This document shows positions 25,099-32,765 of a DNA stretch of 32,765 nucleotides, in pieces (within the stretch, counting starts at the first letter, position 1; every line of letters starts with the position of its first letter). Position numbers and translations under genes: made by a program. Source of the stretch: Coprobacter tertius (GTDB lineage: Bacteria > Bacteroidota > Bacteroidia > Bacteroidales > Coprobacteraceae); the NCBI RefSeq assembly GCF_024330105.1, contig NZ_JANDHW010000019.1, forward strand, positions 1-32,765, written 5' to 3'. Below the pieces are notes generated by a model, which saw only the letters and a program-made list of their open reading frames with translations, searched no databases and had not been told where the DNA came from.

Positions 25099-25124
25099 AT
25101 AGAAAAATTAACTTGCAAAAAATT

Positions 25125-25150
25125 CCCTTTCTTAGTATGAAAGAGTATTA
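25125..25150 (+). repeat. Left inverted repeat of the invertible segment (IRL)
   Basis: A 26-bp sequence beginning CCCTTTCTTAGTATGAAAGA and ending GTATTA, 26 bp after the recombinase stop codon. Its exact reverse complement is at 25675-25700. The match stops at both ends with a mismatch, apart from three more matching bases beyond one outer mismatch. Confidence 0.95.
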
Positions 25151-25204
25151 TACTGGAATTTTTTAATTATAAAGTATAAATGCTTATACCCGATATATAT
25201 ATTG

Positions 25205-25236
25205 CAAATATATATTTTTATTTTAAATATTTCAAA
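25205..25236 (-). promoter_or_regulatory. Invertible consensus promoter inside the switch
   Basis: On the - strand, TTTG (25233-25236), a 20-bp spacer and TATATTTG (25205-25212) match the Bacteroides promoter exactly. Transcription would start near 25198 and cross the left repeat. It would then run antisense to the recombinase gene. I found no exact TAnnTTTG on the + strand within the segment. Confidence 0.75.
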
Positions 25237-25502
25237 ATGGTTTTTATTTAATTTTTGTTCATATGGTATTTTTTTCAAATAAAACAAGTATTATACTTTT
25301 TGTTAATGTTTTTGATTCGTATAAATTAATAAAAATAGATAATTATTGGTTCGGACTTAAATTGATAAATTGCGATAACAGTTTTTTACTCTCGAGATTT
25401 TTGTTTCTGTAACCGGATATAATTTTCATAATATAAATGAATAATTTATTCTGATTTTTATAATGTTATATGATATAGGAAGAAGATATTCGGTTTATAG
25501 AT

Positions 25503-25526
25503 CAAATGTTTCTGCAAATGTTTCTG
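25503..25526 (+). repeat. Tandem 12-bp direct repeat inside the invertible segment
   Basis: CAAATGTTTCTG occurs twice in a row (25503-25514, 25515-25526). A related TTTGTTTCTG is at 25400-25409 and an inverted TTTTCTGAAACAG-like copy at about 25583-25595. They may be accessory protein or recombinase arm sites. Confidence 0.6.
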
Positions 25527-25674
25527 AATTATTTCGATATATTATGCTAATTACTAATTATATATAAAACACTGAGAGGCTACTGTTTCAGAAAAGATTT
25601 TAGTACAGGAACTTTTAATTATTATATATCTGCATATAATTCAGATAATCAGATATATGTGATAATTTAAATTT

Positions 25675-25700
25675 TAATACTCTTTCATACTAAGAAAGGG
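25675..25700 (-). repeat. Right inverted repeat of the invertible segment (IRR)
   Basis: A 26-bp sequence beginning TAATACTCTTTCATACTAAG and ending AAAGGG, the perfect reverse complement of 25125-25150. Confidence 0.95.
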
Positions 25701-25712
25701 TATTATTTACCC

Positions 25713-25747
25713 TTTGTGTATAAATGATTTAGTTGAATATATATTTG
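25713..25747 (+). promoter_or_regulatory. Possible fixed promoter for the 89-aa gene
   Basis: TATATTTG at 25740-25747 matches the -7 element, with TTTG at 25713-25716. The 23-bp spacing is longer than the usual 19-21, so it may be weak. It lies outside the invertible segment and so would not change on inversion. Confidence 0.45.
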
Positions 25748-25820
25748 CTTAACTATTTTAGGTGTAATTTTTTTCGCACAGGGAAGAATCTGAAATACAT
25801 TTTTTAGGAGTAGTAGTACG

Positions 25821-26090
25821 ATGAAAAAAAAATTAGAAAAAGGAACACCCATTTGGGTCACCGTTCAATTTCTGCGGTATATTGGTTTTCCTAACATTAT
25901 ACCTCAAACGGAAAACCGAATAAACAAGAGCATATTTTATTTTTTAGAGGGGATAGGCCTTATTCGGAAAGGAGTAATTGTAGAAAGTATAGAACAAAAG
26001 TATGTAACAGATGAGGGAAAGGAATCGGTAAAATACATACATAAATATTATTTTCGGTATAAGACTTCGAAACATCGGCAAGCTTTTTAA
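25821..26090 (+). CDS. Small basic protein of unknown function, putative target of the switch
   Basis: An 89-residue, Lys/Arg-rich protein starting MKKKLEKGTPIWVTVQFLRY. It has no signal peptide or obvious transmembrane segment. The middle 'NRINKSIFYFLEGIGLIRKG' reads like a helix-turn followed by a possible winged-helix wing, but I do not recognise a family. A clear SD-like AGGAG (25806-25810) precedes the ATG by 10 bp. It is the only gene between the right inverted repeat and the terminator before gpmA, so it is the natural output of the invertible promoter on this side. It could be a DNA-binding regulator; that is inference. Confidence 0.6.
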   Translation: MKKKLEKGTPIWVTVQFLRYIGFPNIIPQTENRINKSIFYFLEGIGLIRKGVIVESIEQKYVTDEGKESVKYIHKYYFRYKTSKHRQAF

Positions 26091-26112
26091 TTTTAATGGT
26101 CTATACATGGTT

Positions 26113-26155
26113 GAAAAAATATCCCCTTACCCCATATTATGGGAAGAAAGGGGAT
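26113..26155 (-). terminator. Intrinsic terminator of gpmA
   Basis: The outer stem is ATCCCCTT (26121-26128) with AAGGGGAT (26148-26155), and an inner stem is CCCAT/ATGGG. On the - strand the hairpin is followed by AT then six T (26113-26120 region), fitting gpmA. The strong stem may also hinder + strand transcription from the 89-aa gene. Confidence 0.7.
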
Positions 26156-26172
26156 GTTGTGCCTGATAAGGA

Positions 26173-26919
26173 TTATTTATTTTTACCTTGATTTGCGACG
26201 GCTTCCATTTGTTTTTTAATTTCTTCGGGATCTCCCAAAAAATAATCTTTTTTTAAGTTCAGTTCATCGTCGAACTCAAATACATAAGGAACACCAGTCG
26301 GAAGATTTAACTTTATAATATCTTCGTCAGAAATGTTTTTTAAATGCTTAATAATACCTCTCAAACTATTTCCATGAGCAACAACAAGAAGTTCGTCGGT
26401 CGTTTTCAAATTAGGGAATATGATACATTCCCAGTAAGGCAAGATACGCCCAATAGTATCTTTTAATGATTCGGTACGAGGTAAGTCTTTGTCGGGGACA
26501 TTTTCGTATCTTTTTTCGAATCGAGGATTGCGCTTGTCATCTTCGGGTAATGCATGTGGCGCTATATCGTAACTACGACGCCAAAGTAAGACTTGCTCGT
26601 CTCCGTATTTTTGTGCGGTTTCGTTTTTGTTAAGGCCTTGCAGTATCCCGTAATGTTTTTCGTTAAGACGCCAGGACTTTTCGACAGGAATCCAGTCTTG
26701 GTCGAGACGATCTAAAACACAGTTAAGTGTTTTAACGGCTCTTTTGAGATATGAAGTATATGCTTTCTCAAAATTAAATCCATTTTCTTTTAATAATTCA
26801 CCGGCTTTGTAAGCTTCTGAAACACCTTTTTCAGTAAGATCTACATCGGTCCATCCGGTAAATCGATTTTCTTTGTTCCATTCACTTTCTCCATGACGGA
26901 GTAAAACGACTTTTTTCAT
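26173..26919 (-). CDS. gpmA: 2,3-bisphosphoglycerate-dependent phosphoglycerate mutase
   Basis: A 248-residue dPGM. '[20 protein letters not shown]' contains the phospho-accepting His10 region (RHGES). '[20 protein letters not shown]' carries the catalytic Glu and the KHYG-LQG motif, and '[17 protein letters not shown]' holds the second active-site His. The length fits bacterial GpmA. It interconverts 3- and 2-phosphoglycerate in glycolysis and gluconeogenesis. It stands alone, convergent with the 89-aa gene. Confidence 0.96.
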   Translation of the reverse strand: MKKVVLLRHGESEWNKENRFTGWTDVDLTEKGVSEAYKAGELLKENGFNFEKAYTSYLKRAVKTLNCVLDRLDQDWIPVEKSWRLNEKHYGILQGLNKNETAQKYGDEQVLLWRRSYDIAPHALPEDDKRNPRFEKRYENVPDKDLPRTESLKDTIGRILPYWECIIFPNLKTTDELLVVAHGNSLRGIIKHLKNISDEDIIKLNLPTGVPYVFEFDDELNLKKDYFLGDPEEIKKQMEAVANQGKNK

Positions 26920-27139
26920 AATAATATACCTTTCTTTTGTAAAAGAATTTTTTTTGAATAGTAAATTTAATAAATAAAGTAAATACGATCAATACCTATA
27001 TGTCGTGATTTTTAGTTATTTATGAAAACGATAATTAAAGGGTTAAAGAATAGGATTTATTTAGATTGAATATTTATTTTTTAGCAACCATCGGGGCTTG
27101 TTCAGTGTTTATAATGTATAAATATAATATGACTTAATT

Positions 27140-28642
27140 ATGAAGAAAAAGAAGCAACTGACAACCGAGACAGGGTGTCCCGTAGCTGATAATCAGAACA
27201 TCGAGACTGCCGGTAAACGAGGCCCTGCATTGATGCAGAATGTATGGTATCTCGAAAAACAGGCGCATTTTAACCGTGAACGTATTCCCGAACGTGTTGT
27301 ACATGCCAAAGGTAGTGGGGCTTATGGAACGTTTACCGTAACCAATGACATTACTCGATATACAAAAGCTAAAATTTTTAGCGAAGTAGGAAAAAAGACC
27401 GAGCTTTTTCTGCGTTTTTCTGTTGTGGCTGGGAGTTTAGGCGATTCGGATACGGAACGTGATGTACGTGGCTTTTCTGTAAAATTTTATACGGAAGAAG
27501 GTAACTGGGACTTGGTGGGAAATAATACTCCTGTATTTTTTATCAGGGATCCGTTAAAATTCGCAGATTTTATTCATACCCAAAAACGAGACCCGAAAAC
27601 GAATGTATTTACAGCTGTTTCTAAATGGGATTTTTGGTCATTAAGTCCCGAATCGTTACATCAGGTTATGATTTTGATGAGTGACAGGGGTATTCCTCAG
27701 AATTACCGTCGGATGCACGGTTTTGGAAGTCATACTTTTAGTTTTATCAATAGTAATAACGAACGTTTTTGGGTAAAATTTCATCTTCTTACACAACAAG
27801 GTATCGCTAATTTTACGACAGAGGAGGCCGCTGAAATATCTAAATATGACCGTGATCATGCTCAACGCGACCTTTATGAAAGTATTGCGAAAGGTGATTT
27901 CCCGAAATGGAAAATGTATGTACAGATTATGCCCGAAGCAGAGGCAGAGACTTATCACATCAACCCGTTCGATCTTACTAAAGTTTGGCCTCATGGCGAT
28001 TATCCTTTAATCGAGGTCGGGATGTTGGAACTTAATCGTAATCCCGAAAATTATTTTCTGGATGTAGAGCAATCGGCTTTTGCTCCATCTAATGTTGTAC
28101 CTGGGATCGGTTTTTCTCCCGACAGGGTATTACAAGGACGATTGTTTGCTTATACCGATGCTCATCGTTACCGGCTGGGGGTAAATGCAGATCTTATTCC
28201 GGTAAATCGTCCACATTGTCCGTATGCCAATTATCATCGCGATGGAGATATGCGTATAGATAATAATGGGGGCGATAATGTAAACTACGAGCCGAATAGT
28301 TTTGACGGACCTGTTGATAATCCGGCTTTACGGGAACCGCCTTTGAAGATAAAAGGGGAGGCTTATGATTATAATCATCGTGAAGACCGGGATTATTATT
28401 CACAGCCGGGAGCTTTGTTTAGACTTATGTCTCCCGATGCTCGCCAAAGATTGATAAGTAATGTCGTAGATAATATGAATACTGTGCCGCAATTTATACA
28501 AATAAGAGCCGCTGCCCGTTTTTATCAAGCTGACGAAAATTGTGGCAAAGGGATAGCTGAGGGCTTGGGTATAGGTTTACACAGTTTACTCGAGGAAGTC
28601 GAACGTCAGAAAAAAGAAGATGCACGTATGGAACCTTGTTAA
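27140..28642 (+). CDS. katA: Monofunctional haem catalase
   Basis: A 500-residue small-subunit (clade 3-like) catalase. '[19 protein letters not shown]' contains the distal His55, '[19 protein letters not shown]' the distal Asn128 and the haem-access Phe residues, and '[19 protein letters not shown]' the proximal Tyr338 that ligates haem iron. It breaks down hydrogen peroxide in the cytoplasm and would aid survival of oxygen exposure by an anaerobe. No OxyR-type site could be identified by eye. A hydrolase gene follows 32 bp later. Confidence 0.96.
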   Translation: MKKKKQLTTETGCPVADNQNIETAGKRGPALMQNVWYLEKQAHFNRERIPERVVHAKGSGAYGTFTVTNDITRYTKAKIFSEVGKKTELFLRFSVVAGSLGDSDTERDVRGFSVKFYTEEGNWDLVGNNTPVFFIRDPLKFADFIHTQKRDPKTNVFTAVSKWDFWSLSPESLHQVMILMSDRGIPQNYRRMHGFGSHTFSFINSNNERFWVKFHLLTQQGIANFTTEEAAEISKYDRDHAQRDLYESIAKGDFPKWKMYVQIMPEAEAETYHINPFDLTKVWPHGDYPLIEVGMLELNRNPENYFLDVEQSAFAPSNVVPGIGFSPDRVLQGRLFAYTDAHRYRLGVNADLIPVNRPHCPYANYHRDGDMRIDNNGGDNVNYEPNSFDGPVDNPALREPPLKIKGEAYDYNHREDRDYYSQPGALFRLMSPDARQRLISNVVDNMNTVPQFIQIRAAARFYQADENCGKGIAEGLGIGLHSLLEEVERQKKEDARMEPC

Positions 28643-28674
28643 TTGTAGTTTTGGGCATGAATTTAAAATAATAA

Positions 28675-29661
28675 ATGATGAGAAATGTTTCTAAAACACC
28701 TCCCGATTATCTTCAAGACTCACATCTCGGGAAGGGAACCAAAGAATTTCTTAAAGTATTGAATGCGGCAGAAACGCCGGTAGAAGCGTTACCGGTACCA
28801 GATGCTCGAAAAGTTTTGGTTGATGCTCAGGCTTCGGTAAAAGTAAATTTATCGGGGATTGAAGAATCTGAGCGGATGATTTCTGCCGGAGAGAATACTA
28901 TTAAATTGAATATTATACGCCCTGAAGGGAAAAACGGGAATTTACCTTTTTTTGTTTTTATTCATGGCGGCGGTTGGGTATTGGGCGATTATCCGACCCA
29001 TAAACGACTGGTGCGTGATTTGGTTGTTGAATCGGGGTTTCCGGCAATATTCGTTAATTATACTCCTTCCCCTGAAGCGAAATATCCTCAAGCGGTTAAC
29101 GAGATATATGCTTCAGTAAAATGGGTGTCGGAACATGGAGAAGAAATAAATATTAACGGGAAACGAATGGCAATCGTAGGAAACAGTGTTGGCGGAAACA
29201 TGGCATTTGTAACCTGTTTAAAAGCGAGAGAAAAACATGGGCCGGAAATAAAAGCGCAAATTCTTATGTGGCCGGTGACAGATGCTACATTCGATTGGGA
29301 ATCGTATGACTTGTACGGGAAGCAGCGTTTTCTCACGACTCCACTTATGAAATGGATGTTCGACCAGTATACGACCGATCCTGAGGCAAGAAAAGAAATA
29401 TATTTGTCTCCTTTACAAGCTACTGTCGATCAGTTGAGAGGGTTGCCGCCAACACTGATAGAAGTAGCTGAAAATGATATTTTAAGGGATCAAGGGGAGG
29501 CTCTGGGGCGCAAACTCGATGAAGCCGGTGTAGATGTAACTGTTATTCGGTTTAATGGAGTGACGCACGACTGGGGGATGCTCAACGGATTTTCCGGATT
29601 GCCCGCAACACGATCTCTGATAGTATTTACAGCGGCAATGCTTAAGGAATATTTGAGTTGA
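28675..29661 (+). CDS. Alpha/beta hydrolase (HSL-family esterase-like)
   Basis: A 328-residue hydrolase of the hormone-sensitive lipase group. 'FVFIHGGGWVLGDYPTHKR' gives the HGGGW oxyanion-hole motif (97-101), 'VGNSVGGNMAF' the nucleophile S171 in G-x-S-x-G form, 'VAENDILRDQGE' the acid region and 'VTHDWGMLNG' the catalytic His. There is no signal peptide, so a cytoplasmic carboxylesterase on short acyl or small ester substrates is likely. It is probably cotranscribed with katA. ATG codons at 28675 and 28678 are both possible starts. Confidence 0.85.
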   Translation: MMRNVSKTPPDYLQDSHLGKGTKEFLKVLNAAETPVEALPVPDARKVLVDAQASVKVNLSGIEESERMISAGENTIKLNIIRPEGKNGNLPFFVFIHGGGWVLGDYPTHKRLVRDLVVESGFPAIFVNYTPSPEAKYPQAVNEIYASVKWVSEHGEEININGKRMAIVGNSVGGNMAFVTCLKAREKHGPEIKAQILMWPVTDATFDWESYDLYGKQRFLTTPLMKWMFDQYTTDPEARKEIYLSPLQATVDQLRGLPPTLIEVAENDILRDQGEALGRKLDEAGVDVTVIRFNGVTHDWGMLNGFSGLPATRSLIVFTAAMLKEYLS

Positions 29662-29680
29662 TATATATTTTTTTAGTTTT

Positions 29681-29716
29681 AAGAAACCGTCCGCTTTATT
29701 AGGACGGTTTCTTTTT
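29681..29716 (+). terminator. Intrinsic terminator of the katA-hydrolase unit
   Basis: Twelve-bp arms AAGAAACCGTCC (29681-29692) and GGACGGTTTCTT (29702-29713) with a 9-nt loop, ending in a T run. It follows the hydrolase stop by about 20 bp. Confidence 0.88.
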
Positions 29717-29880
29717 GGTAAAGTTTTTACATACAAATTAAAATAAAAATTCGTAGTGTTACCAGGAACATCGTTTTGTATTTTTTCTTAGTTTTACACC
29801 CGTTTTCCAATAAGAGTAATATTTATACTTTTCTTACCATGTGATTACTTATACAATATATTTTTTAATCATCACACTCT

Positions 29881-32427
29881 ATGAAAAAAAACTTTTATTT
29901 TAGGTTTTTCTATTTTTTCTTTTTATGCAATTGTTTAAACGTATTTTATTCGTATGGCAATTCAAATGCAAAGGCAGTGGCTTATAGCGAAAGATATGTG
30001 CGTTTTACAGTGATAACCGATGGGGTTGTTCGAATGGAATGGAGCCCTTCAGGGAAATTTATCGATGATCCGTCATTTGTTGCTGTAAACCGGGATTTCC
30101 CGGTTCCGCCTTATTCGGTAAATAAGAGAGGGGCGTGGGTAACGATTTCGACAGATCGGATGAAACTGAAGTATAAAAAAAACAGTGGTAAATTTTCATC
30201 TGATAATCTGATAATAACATCAGGTAAAGGGATTAAACCGTTTACGTGGAAACCAGGTACCGTTCAAAAAGGAAATCTGAAAGGTACTTCTCGTACGCTG
30301 GATGCTTACGATGGTACGTATCATATTTATAGTCGGGATACGCTTCGGCTCGAGGATGGTTTACTTTCTACTGATGGTTGGACATTAATTGATGATTCGA
30401 ATGATTTTCTTTTTGATAATTCCGATTGGCCTTGGGTAAAAAAACGAGAGAATAAAGATAGCCAAGATTGGTATTTTATGGCTTATGGCAATGATTTTAA
30501 AACTGCACTGAAAGATTTTACAGTTTTTGCCGGTAAGGTTCCTCTTCCTCCCCGGTATGCCTTTGGTTACTGGTGGTCACGATATTGGAGTTATTCCGAT
30601 AAGGAATTACGACAATTGATAAATAACTTTCAAACTTATGATATTCCTTTAGATGTGTTGGTAATCGATATAGACTGGCATTATCGTGAACCCGGGTGGG
30701 GAGGTTGGACCGGCTGGACCTGGAATCGTCGTTTATTCCCTGATCCTGCAAAATTTCTGCGATATTTGAAAGATAATGACCTGAAAATTACTCTTAACCT
30801 GCATCCTGCCGAAGGGGTAGCTTCGTATGAAGAAAACTATCCTCAAATGGCTGAATGGATGGGAATAGATAAAAATGAGGGTAAAACAATCGAATATTTG
30901 GGTTCCGATAAACGTTTTATGAGCGGTTTACTGAATACCGTATTACGACCGATGGAAAAGAATGGGGTCGATTTTTGGTGGCTTGATTGGCAGCAATGGC
31001 TTACCGATAAAAAAATAGAGGGCCTAAATAATACCTGGTGGATAAATTATGTATTTTTCTCCGATATGGAACGTAATCGTGAAACGCGTCCTTTGCTGTA
31101 TCATCGATGGGGAGGATTGGGGAATCACCGTTATCAGATCGGGTTCTCGGGAGATGCTATTATTACTTGGAAATCGTTGGCATTTCAACCTTATTTTACC
31201 AGTTGTGCTTCCAATGTATTATACGGATATTGGAGTCACGACATAGGTGGACATATGTTTGGTTACAATCAGGAAAAACTCGATCCTGAGTTATTTACAC
31301 GATGGATGCAGTATGGGGTGTTAAGCCCGATATTCCGTACGCATTCGGGACGTTTTGCAGTTTTGAAAAAAGAGATTTGGAATTTTCAGGGTGATTATTT
31401 CGAGGCGTTGAAAAATTCTGTCGATTTTCGTTATGCATTAGCTCCTTATATATATACAATGGCACGACAGACTTACGATAACGGTATTTCGCTTTGTCGC
31501 CCGATGTATTATGATTATCCCGATGTAAAAGAAGCATATACGTATGAAAGTGAATATATGTTTGGGGATCAGATATTAGTGGCTCCTATCGTGGCTCCGA
31601 TGGAAAACGGATTATCGAATGTAAAGGTTTGGTTGCCGTCTGGCAATGACTGGTACGAGTGGAATACCGGAACGATGTTGAAAGGTGGGCAAACGGTGGA
31701 AAGAGCATTTACCATTACCGAATACCCTATATATGTGAAAGCCGGTTCGGTGCTTCCTTTGTATGGTAAAGTAAAAAATCTAAATAAGAATGACGAGGCG
31801 GTAACTGTTGCAGTATTTCCGGGAAAAGGCGGTGAGTTTAAAATGTACGAAGATAATGGCAACGATAAGCATTATGCCGATGAGTATGCTTTTACCGATT
31901 TGAAGGCTGATAGGAACGGATGTGACCTGACTGTTACCATCGGTGCGCGGAAAGGAAGTTATCGTGATATGCCCGAAAACCGGAAATTTATGGTAAAAAT
32001 ATATGGTTCGGCTATGCCTGAGAGTGTTATAGTAAATGGAGAGAATGCCGATTACGAATATTCGGGAGACGAATTGGCCTTGCTTGTAACGGTGCCTGAA
32101 ACCGATTGTTCGATAGAAAAGAAAGTAGAGGTACATTATCCTGCTTCTGTGCCTGAATTGAACAATGGTACCATAGGTAAATTCAATCGAATTTCGAAAG
32201 CGACAACAGCGCTGAAATACCGTAAATCCGATATTATACTTACTCCTGCTTTGGGCAACGCAGAATCTGCAAGCGTTGCGCTTACCTATTATCCCGAACG
32301 TTTTAATGAAATTATCAACGGATTTAATGATACCTATAATCGTTTACCCGAGTTATTGAAAGAACAAAAACTCGATGATGAAACATGTAAATGGTTCCTC
32401 GAAACGATCGGATGGTCGGGCAAATAA
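29881..32427 (+). CDS. Secreted glycoside hydrolase family 31 (alpha-glucosidase-like)
   Basis: An 848-residue GH31 protein with a basic start and hydrophobic core ('MKKNFYFRFFYFFFLCNCLN') typical of a signal peptide. An N-terminal beta-sandwich (to about 220) precedes the TIM barrel. 'LDVLVIDIDWHYREPGWGGW' (about 257-276) is the conserved early strand, D369 in 'GVDFWWLDWQQWL' is the likely nucleophile, D425 in 'GFSGDAIITW' the likely acid/base, and 'YWSHDIGGHMFG' (450-461) is the substrate-binding motif. A DUF5110-like beta domain follows (about 640-760), and the last 80 or so residues are an extra segment. It probably acts on alpha-linked gluco- or xylo-oligosaccharides in the periplasm. 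It stands alone, without SusC/SusD genes nearby. Confidence 0.92.
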   Translation: MKKNFYFRFFYFFFLCNCLNVFYSYGNSNAKAVAYSERYVRFTVITDGVVRMEWSPSGKFIDDPSFVAVNRDFPVPPYSVNKRGAWVTISTDRMKLKYKKNSGKFSSDNLIITSGKGIKPFTWKPGTVQKGNLKGTSRTLDAYDGTYHIYSRDTLRLEDGLLSTDGWTLIDDSNDFLFDNSDWPWVKKRENKDSQDWYFMAYGNDFKTALKDFTVFAGKVPLPPRYAFGYWWSRYWSYSDKELRQLINNFQTYDIPLDVLVIDIDWHYREPGWGGWTGWTWNRRLFPDPAKFLRYLKDNDLKITLNLHPAEGVASYEENYPQMAEWMGIDKNEGKTIEYLGSDKRFMSGLLNTVLRPMEKNGVDFWWLDWQQWLTDKKIEGLNNTWWINYVFFSDMERNRETRPLLYHRWGGLGNHRYQIGFSGDAIITWKSLAFQPYFTSCASNVLYGYWSHDIGGHMFGYNQEKLDPELFTRWMQYGVLSPIFRTHSGRFAVLKKEIWNFQGDYFEALKNSVDFRYALAPYIYTMARQTYDNGISLCRPMYYDYPDVKEAYTYESEYMFGDQILVAPIVAPMENGLSNVKVWLPSGNDWYEWNTGTMLKGGQTVERAFTITEYPIYVKAGSVLPLYGKVKNLNKNDEAVTVAVFPGKGGEFKMYEDNGNDKHYADEYAFTDLKADRNGCDLTVTIGARKGSYRDMPENRKFMVKIYGSAMPESVIVNGENADYEYSGDELALLVTVPETDCSIEKKVEVHYPASVPELNNGTIGKFNRISKATTALKYRKSDIILTPALGNAESASVALTYYPERFNEIINGFNDTYNRLPELLKEQKLDDETCKWFLETIGWSGK

Positions 32428-32436
32428 TAGTCAGAG

Positions 32437-32484
32437 AAACACAAAAAATGGAGTGTATATAACAACACTCCATTTTTTGTGTTT
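32437..32484 (+). terminator. Intrinsic terminator after the GH31 gene
   Basis: Perfect 19-bp arms (32437-32455, AAACACAAAAAATGGAGTG, and 32466-32484) with a 10-nt loop. The downstream arm contains six T. It lies 10 bp after the GH31 stop. Confidence 0.85.
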
Positions 32485-32659
32485 GGTACATAAATTTCGA
32501 GTTCGATTTAGAAAAATCGGTTTGTGTTTACAAAAAAGTTTTCCGATTTTCTAATTTTTTTGTCAATCATAAGAGGTTATAAAATAGATGAATAAGAGTT
32601 AGAATCCTCCCTTTTCATCGAAATAATGTACTTCTTCCATTAGAAAATTAGATGATAAA

Positions 32660-32690
32660 TTTGGTAGTTAAAATAAAAGTACTACCTTTG
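32660..32690 (+). promoter_or_regulatory. Consensus promoter of tRNA-Lys
   Basis: TTTG at 32660-32663 and TACCTTTG at 32683-32690 with a 19-bp spacer match the Bacteroides promoter exactly. The predicted transcript starts near 32697, about 24 nt before the mature tRNA. Confidence 0.88.
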
Positions 32691-32720
32691 CAACGCATTT
32701 GAGAAATAATGCACCTCGAT

Positions 32721-32765
32721 GATTCGCTAGCTCAGCTGGTAGAGCACAACACTTTTAATGTTGGG
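32721..32765 (+). tRNA. tRNA-Lys (anticodon TTT), 5' part, cut by window edge
   Basis: Acceptor 5' strand GATTCGC (32721-32727), then TA, D arm GCTC-AGCTGGTA-GAGC, and anticodon stem CAACA (32747-32751) with TGTTG (32759-32763). The 7-nt loop CTTTTAA places TTT at 32754-32756. The variable loop, T arm and 3' acceptor strand lie beyond the window. Confidence 0.93.

Larger units (their letters stand above)
25125..25700. mobile_element. Putative invertible DNA segment (inverton, phase-variable promoter switch)
   Basis: A 576-bp, very AT-rich segment with perfect 26-bp terminal inverted repeats and a 524-bp interior. It holds no convincing gene but a full-consensus promoter on the - strand at 25205-25236. 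A tyrosine recombinase lies directly next to it. There is no target-site duplication (outer flanks AAAATT and TATTAT) and no transposase inside, which argues against a transposon or MITE. In the orientation shown, the promoter fires left, toward the 3' end of the recombinase. After inversion it would lie at about 25589-25620 and fire right, toward the gene at 25821. Inversion itself has not been observed here. Confidence 0.8.

Noticed and set aside
25463-25567. A 34-codon open frame on the + strand inside the inverton
   Set aside because: Very short, AT-rich, spanning the tandem repeat and without a ribosome binding site. Likely chance.
25125-25700. Reading the inverted-repeat segment as a MITE or insertion sequence
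   Set aside because: No transposase fragment and no matching target-site duplication (flanks AAAATT versus TATTAT). The adjacent recombinase and internal promoter fit an inverton better.
28194-28403. Antisense open frames opposite katA, GH31 and capsule genes
   Set aside because: They mirror the codon pattern of well-identified genes on the other strand and show no family features.
32721-32765. tRNA-Lys as an attachment site for an integrated element
   Set aside because: No second copy of its sequence in the window and the only recombinase is over 7 kb away beside its own inverted repeats.
1-32765. CRISPR arrays, restriction or toxin-antitoxin systems, phage structural genes
   Set aside because: I found no regularly spaced repeats and no recognisable genes of these types.

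Overview
The window looks like a chromosomal segment of a low-GC member of the order Bacteroidales (Bacteroidota). The reasons are the repeated match of intergenic sequence to the Bacteroides-type promoter (-33 TTTG, about 20 bp, -7 TAnnTTTG), the near absence of Shine-Dalgarno sequences, a Bacteroidetes-style tyrosine recombinase, and gene families typical of this order (DUF4136 lipoprotein, DUF2148 protein, four-subunit VorB-type 2-oxoacid oxidoreductase). A gut genus related to Coprobacter/Barnesiella is a guess from overall flavour only.

Region 1 (1-15788, all + strand) is the distal part of a capsule or exopolysaccharide locus. It opens with the last codons of a nucleotide-sugar dehydrogenase, followed by a DUF362 protein, an ATP-grasp ligase, three hexapeptide-repeat acyltransferases, a Wzx-type flippase, a polysaccharide deacetylase, a GT-C-like membrane protein, GT4 and GT2 glycosyltransferases, a FemAB/GNAT-like protein, a CapA-family protein, a CapK/PaaK-like adenylate-forming enzyme, a PglC-type initiating sugar-phosphate transferase and a PglE-type aminotransferase. 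Genes overlap or are separated by few bases (TAATG and ATGA junctions), so this is one long operon. It ends with a protein that looks like a catalytically dead serine-recombinase (resolvase) domain, then a strong bidirectional terminator.

Region 2 (15880-21255, - strand) holds two metabolic operons. One is a ferredoxin/alpha/beta/gamma 2-oxoacid:ferredoxin oxidoreductase. The other is DUF2148-aguA-aguB, where agmatine deiminase and N-carbamoylputrescine amidase make putrescine from agmatine. Small genes follow: a cysteine-less thioredoxin-fold protein, a DUF4136 lipoprotein and an acidic 87-aa protein.

Region 3 (about 23089-26100) is the most interesting part. A stand-alone tyrosine recombinase is followed 26 bp later by a 576-bp segment bounded by perfect 26-bp inverted repeats (25125-25150 and 25675-25700). 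Inside is a consensus promoter on the - strand, now pointing back toward the recombinase. Inversion would turn it toward an unrecognised 89-aa gene at 25821. This is the layout of a phase-variable promoter switch (inverton) with its own recombinase.

Region 4 (26173-32765) holds gpmA (- strand), katA with an alpha/beta hydrolase, a secreted GH31 glycosidase, and the 5' half of a tRNA-Lys(TTT) gene with a perfect promoter at the window edge.
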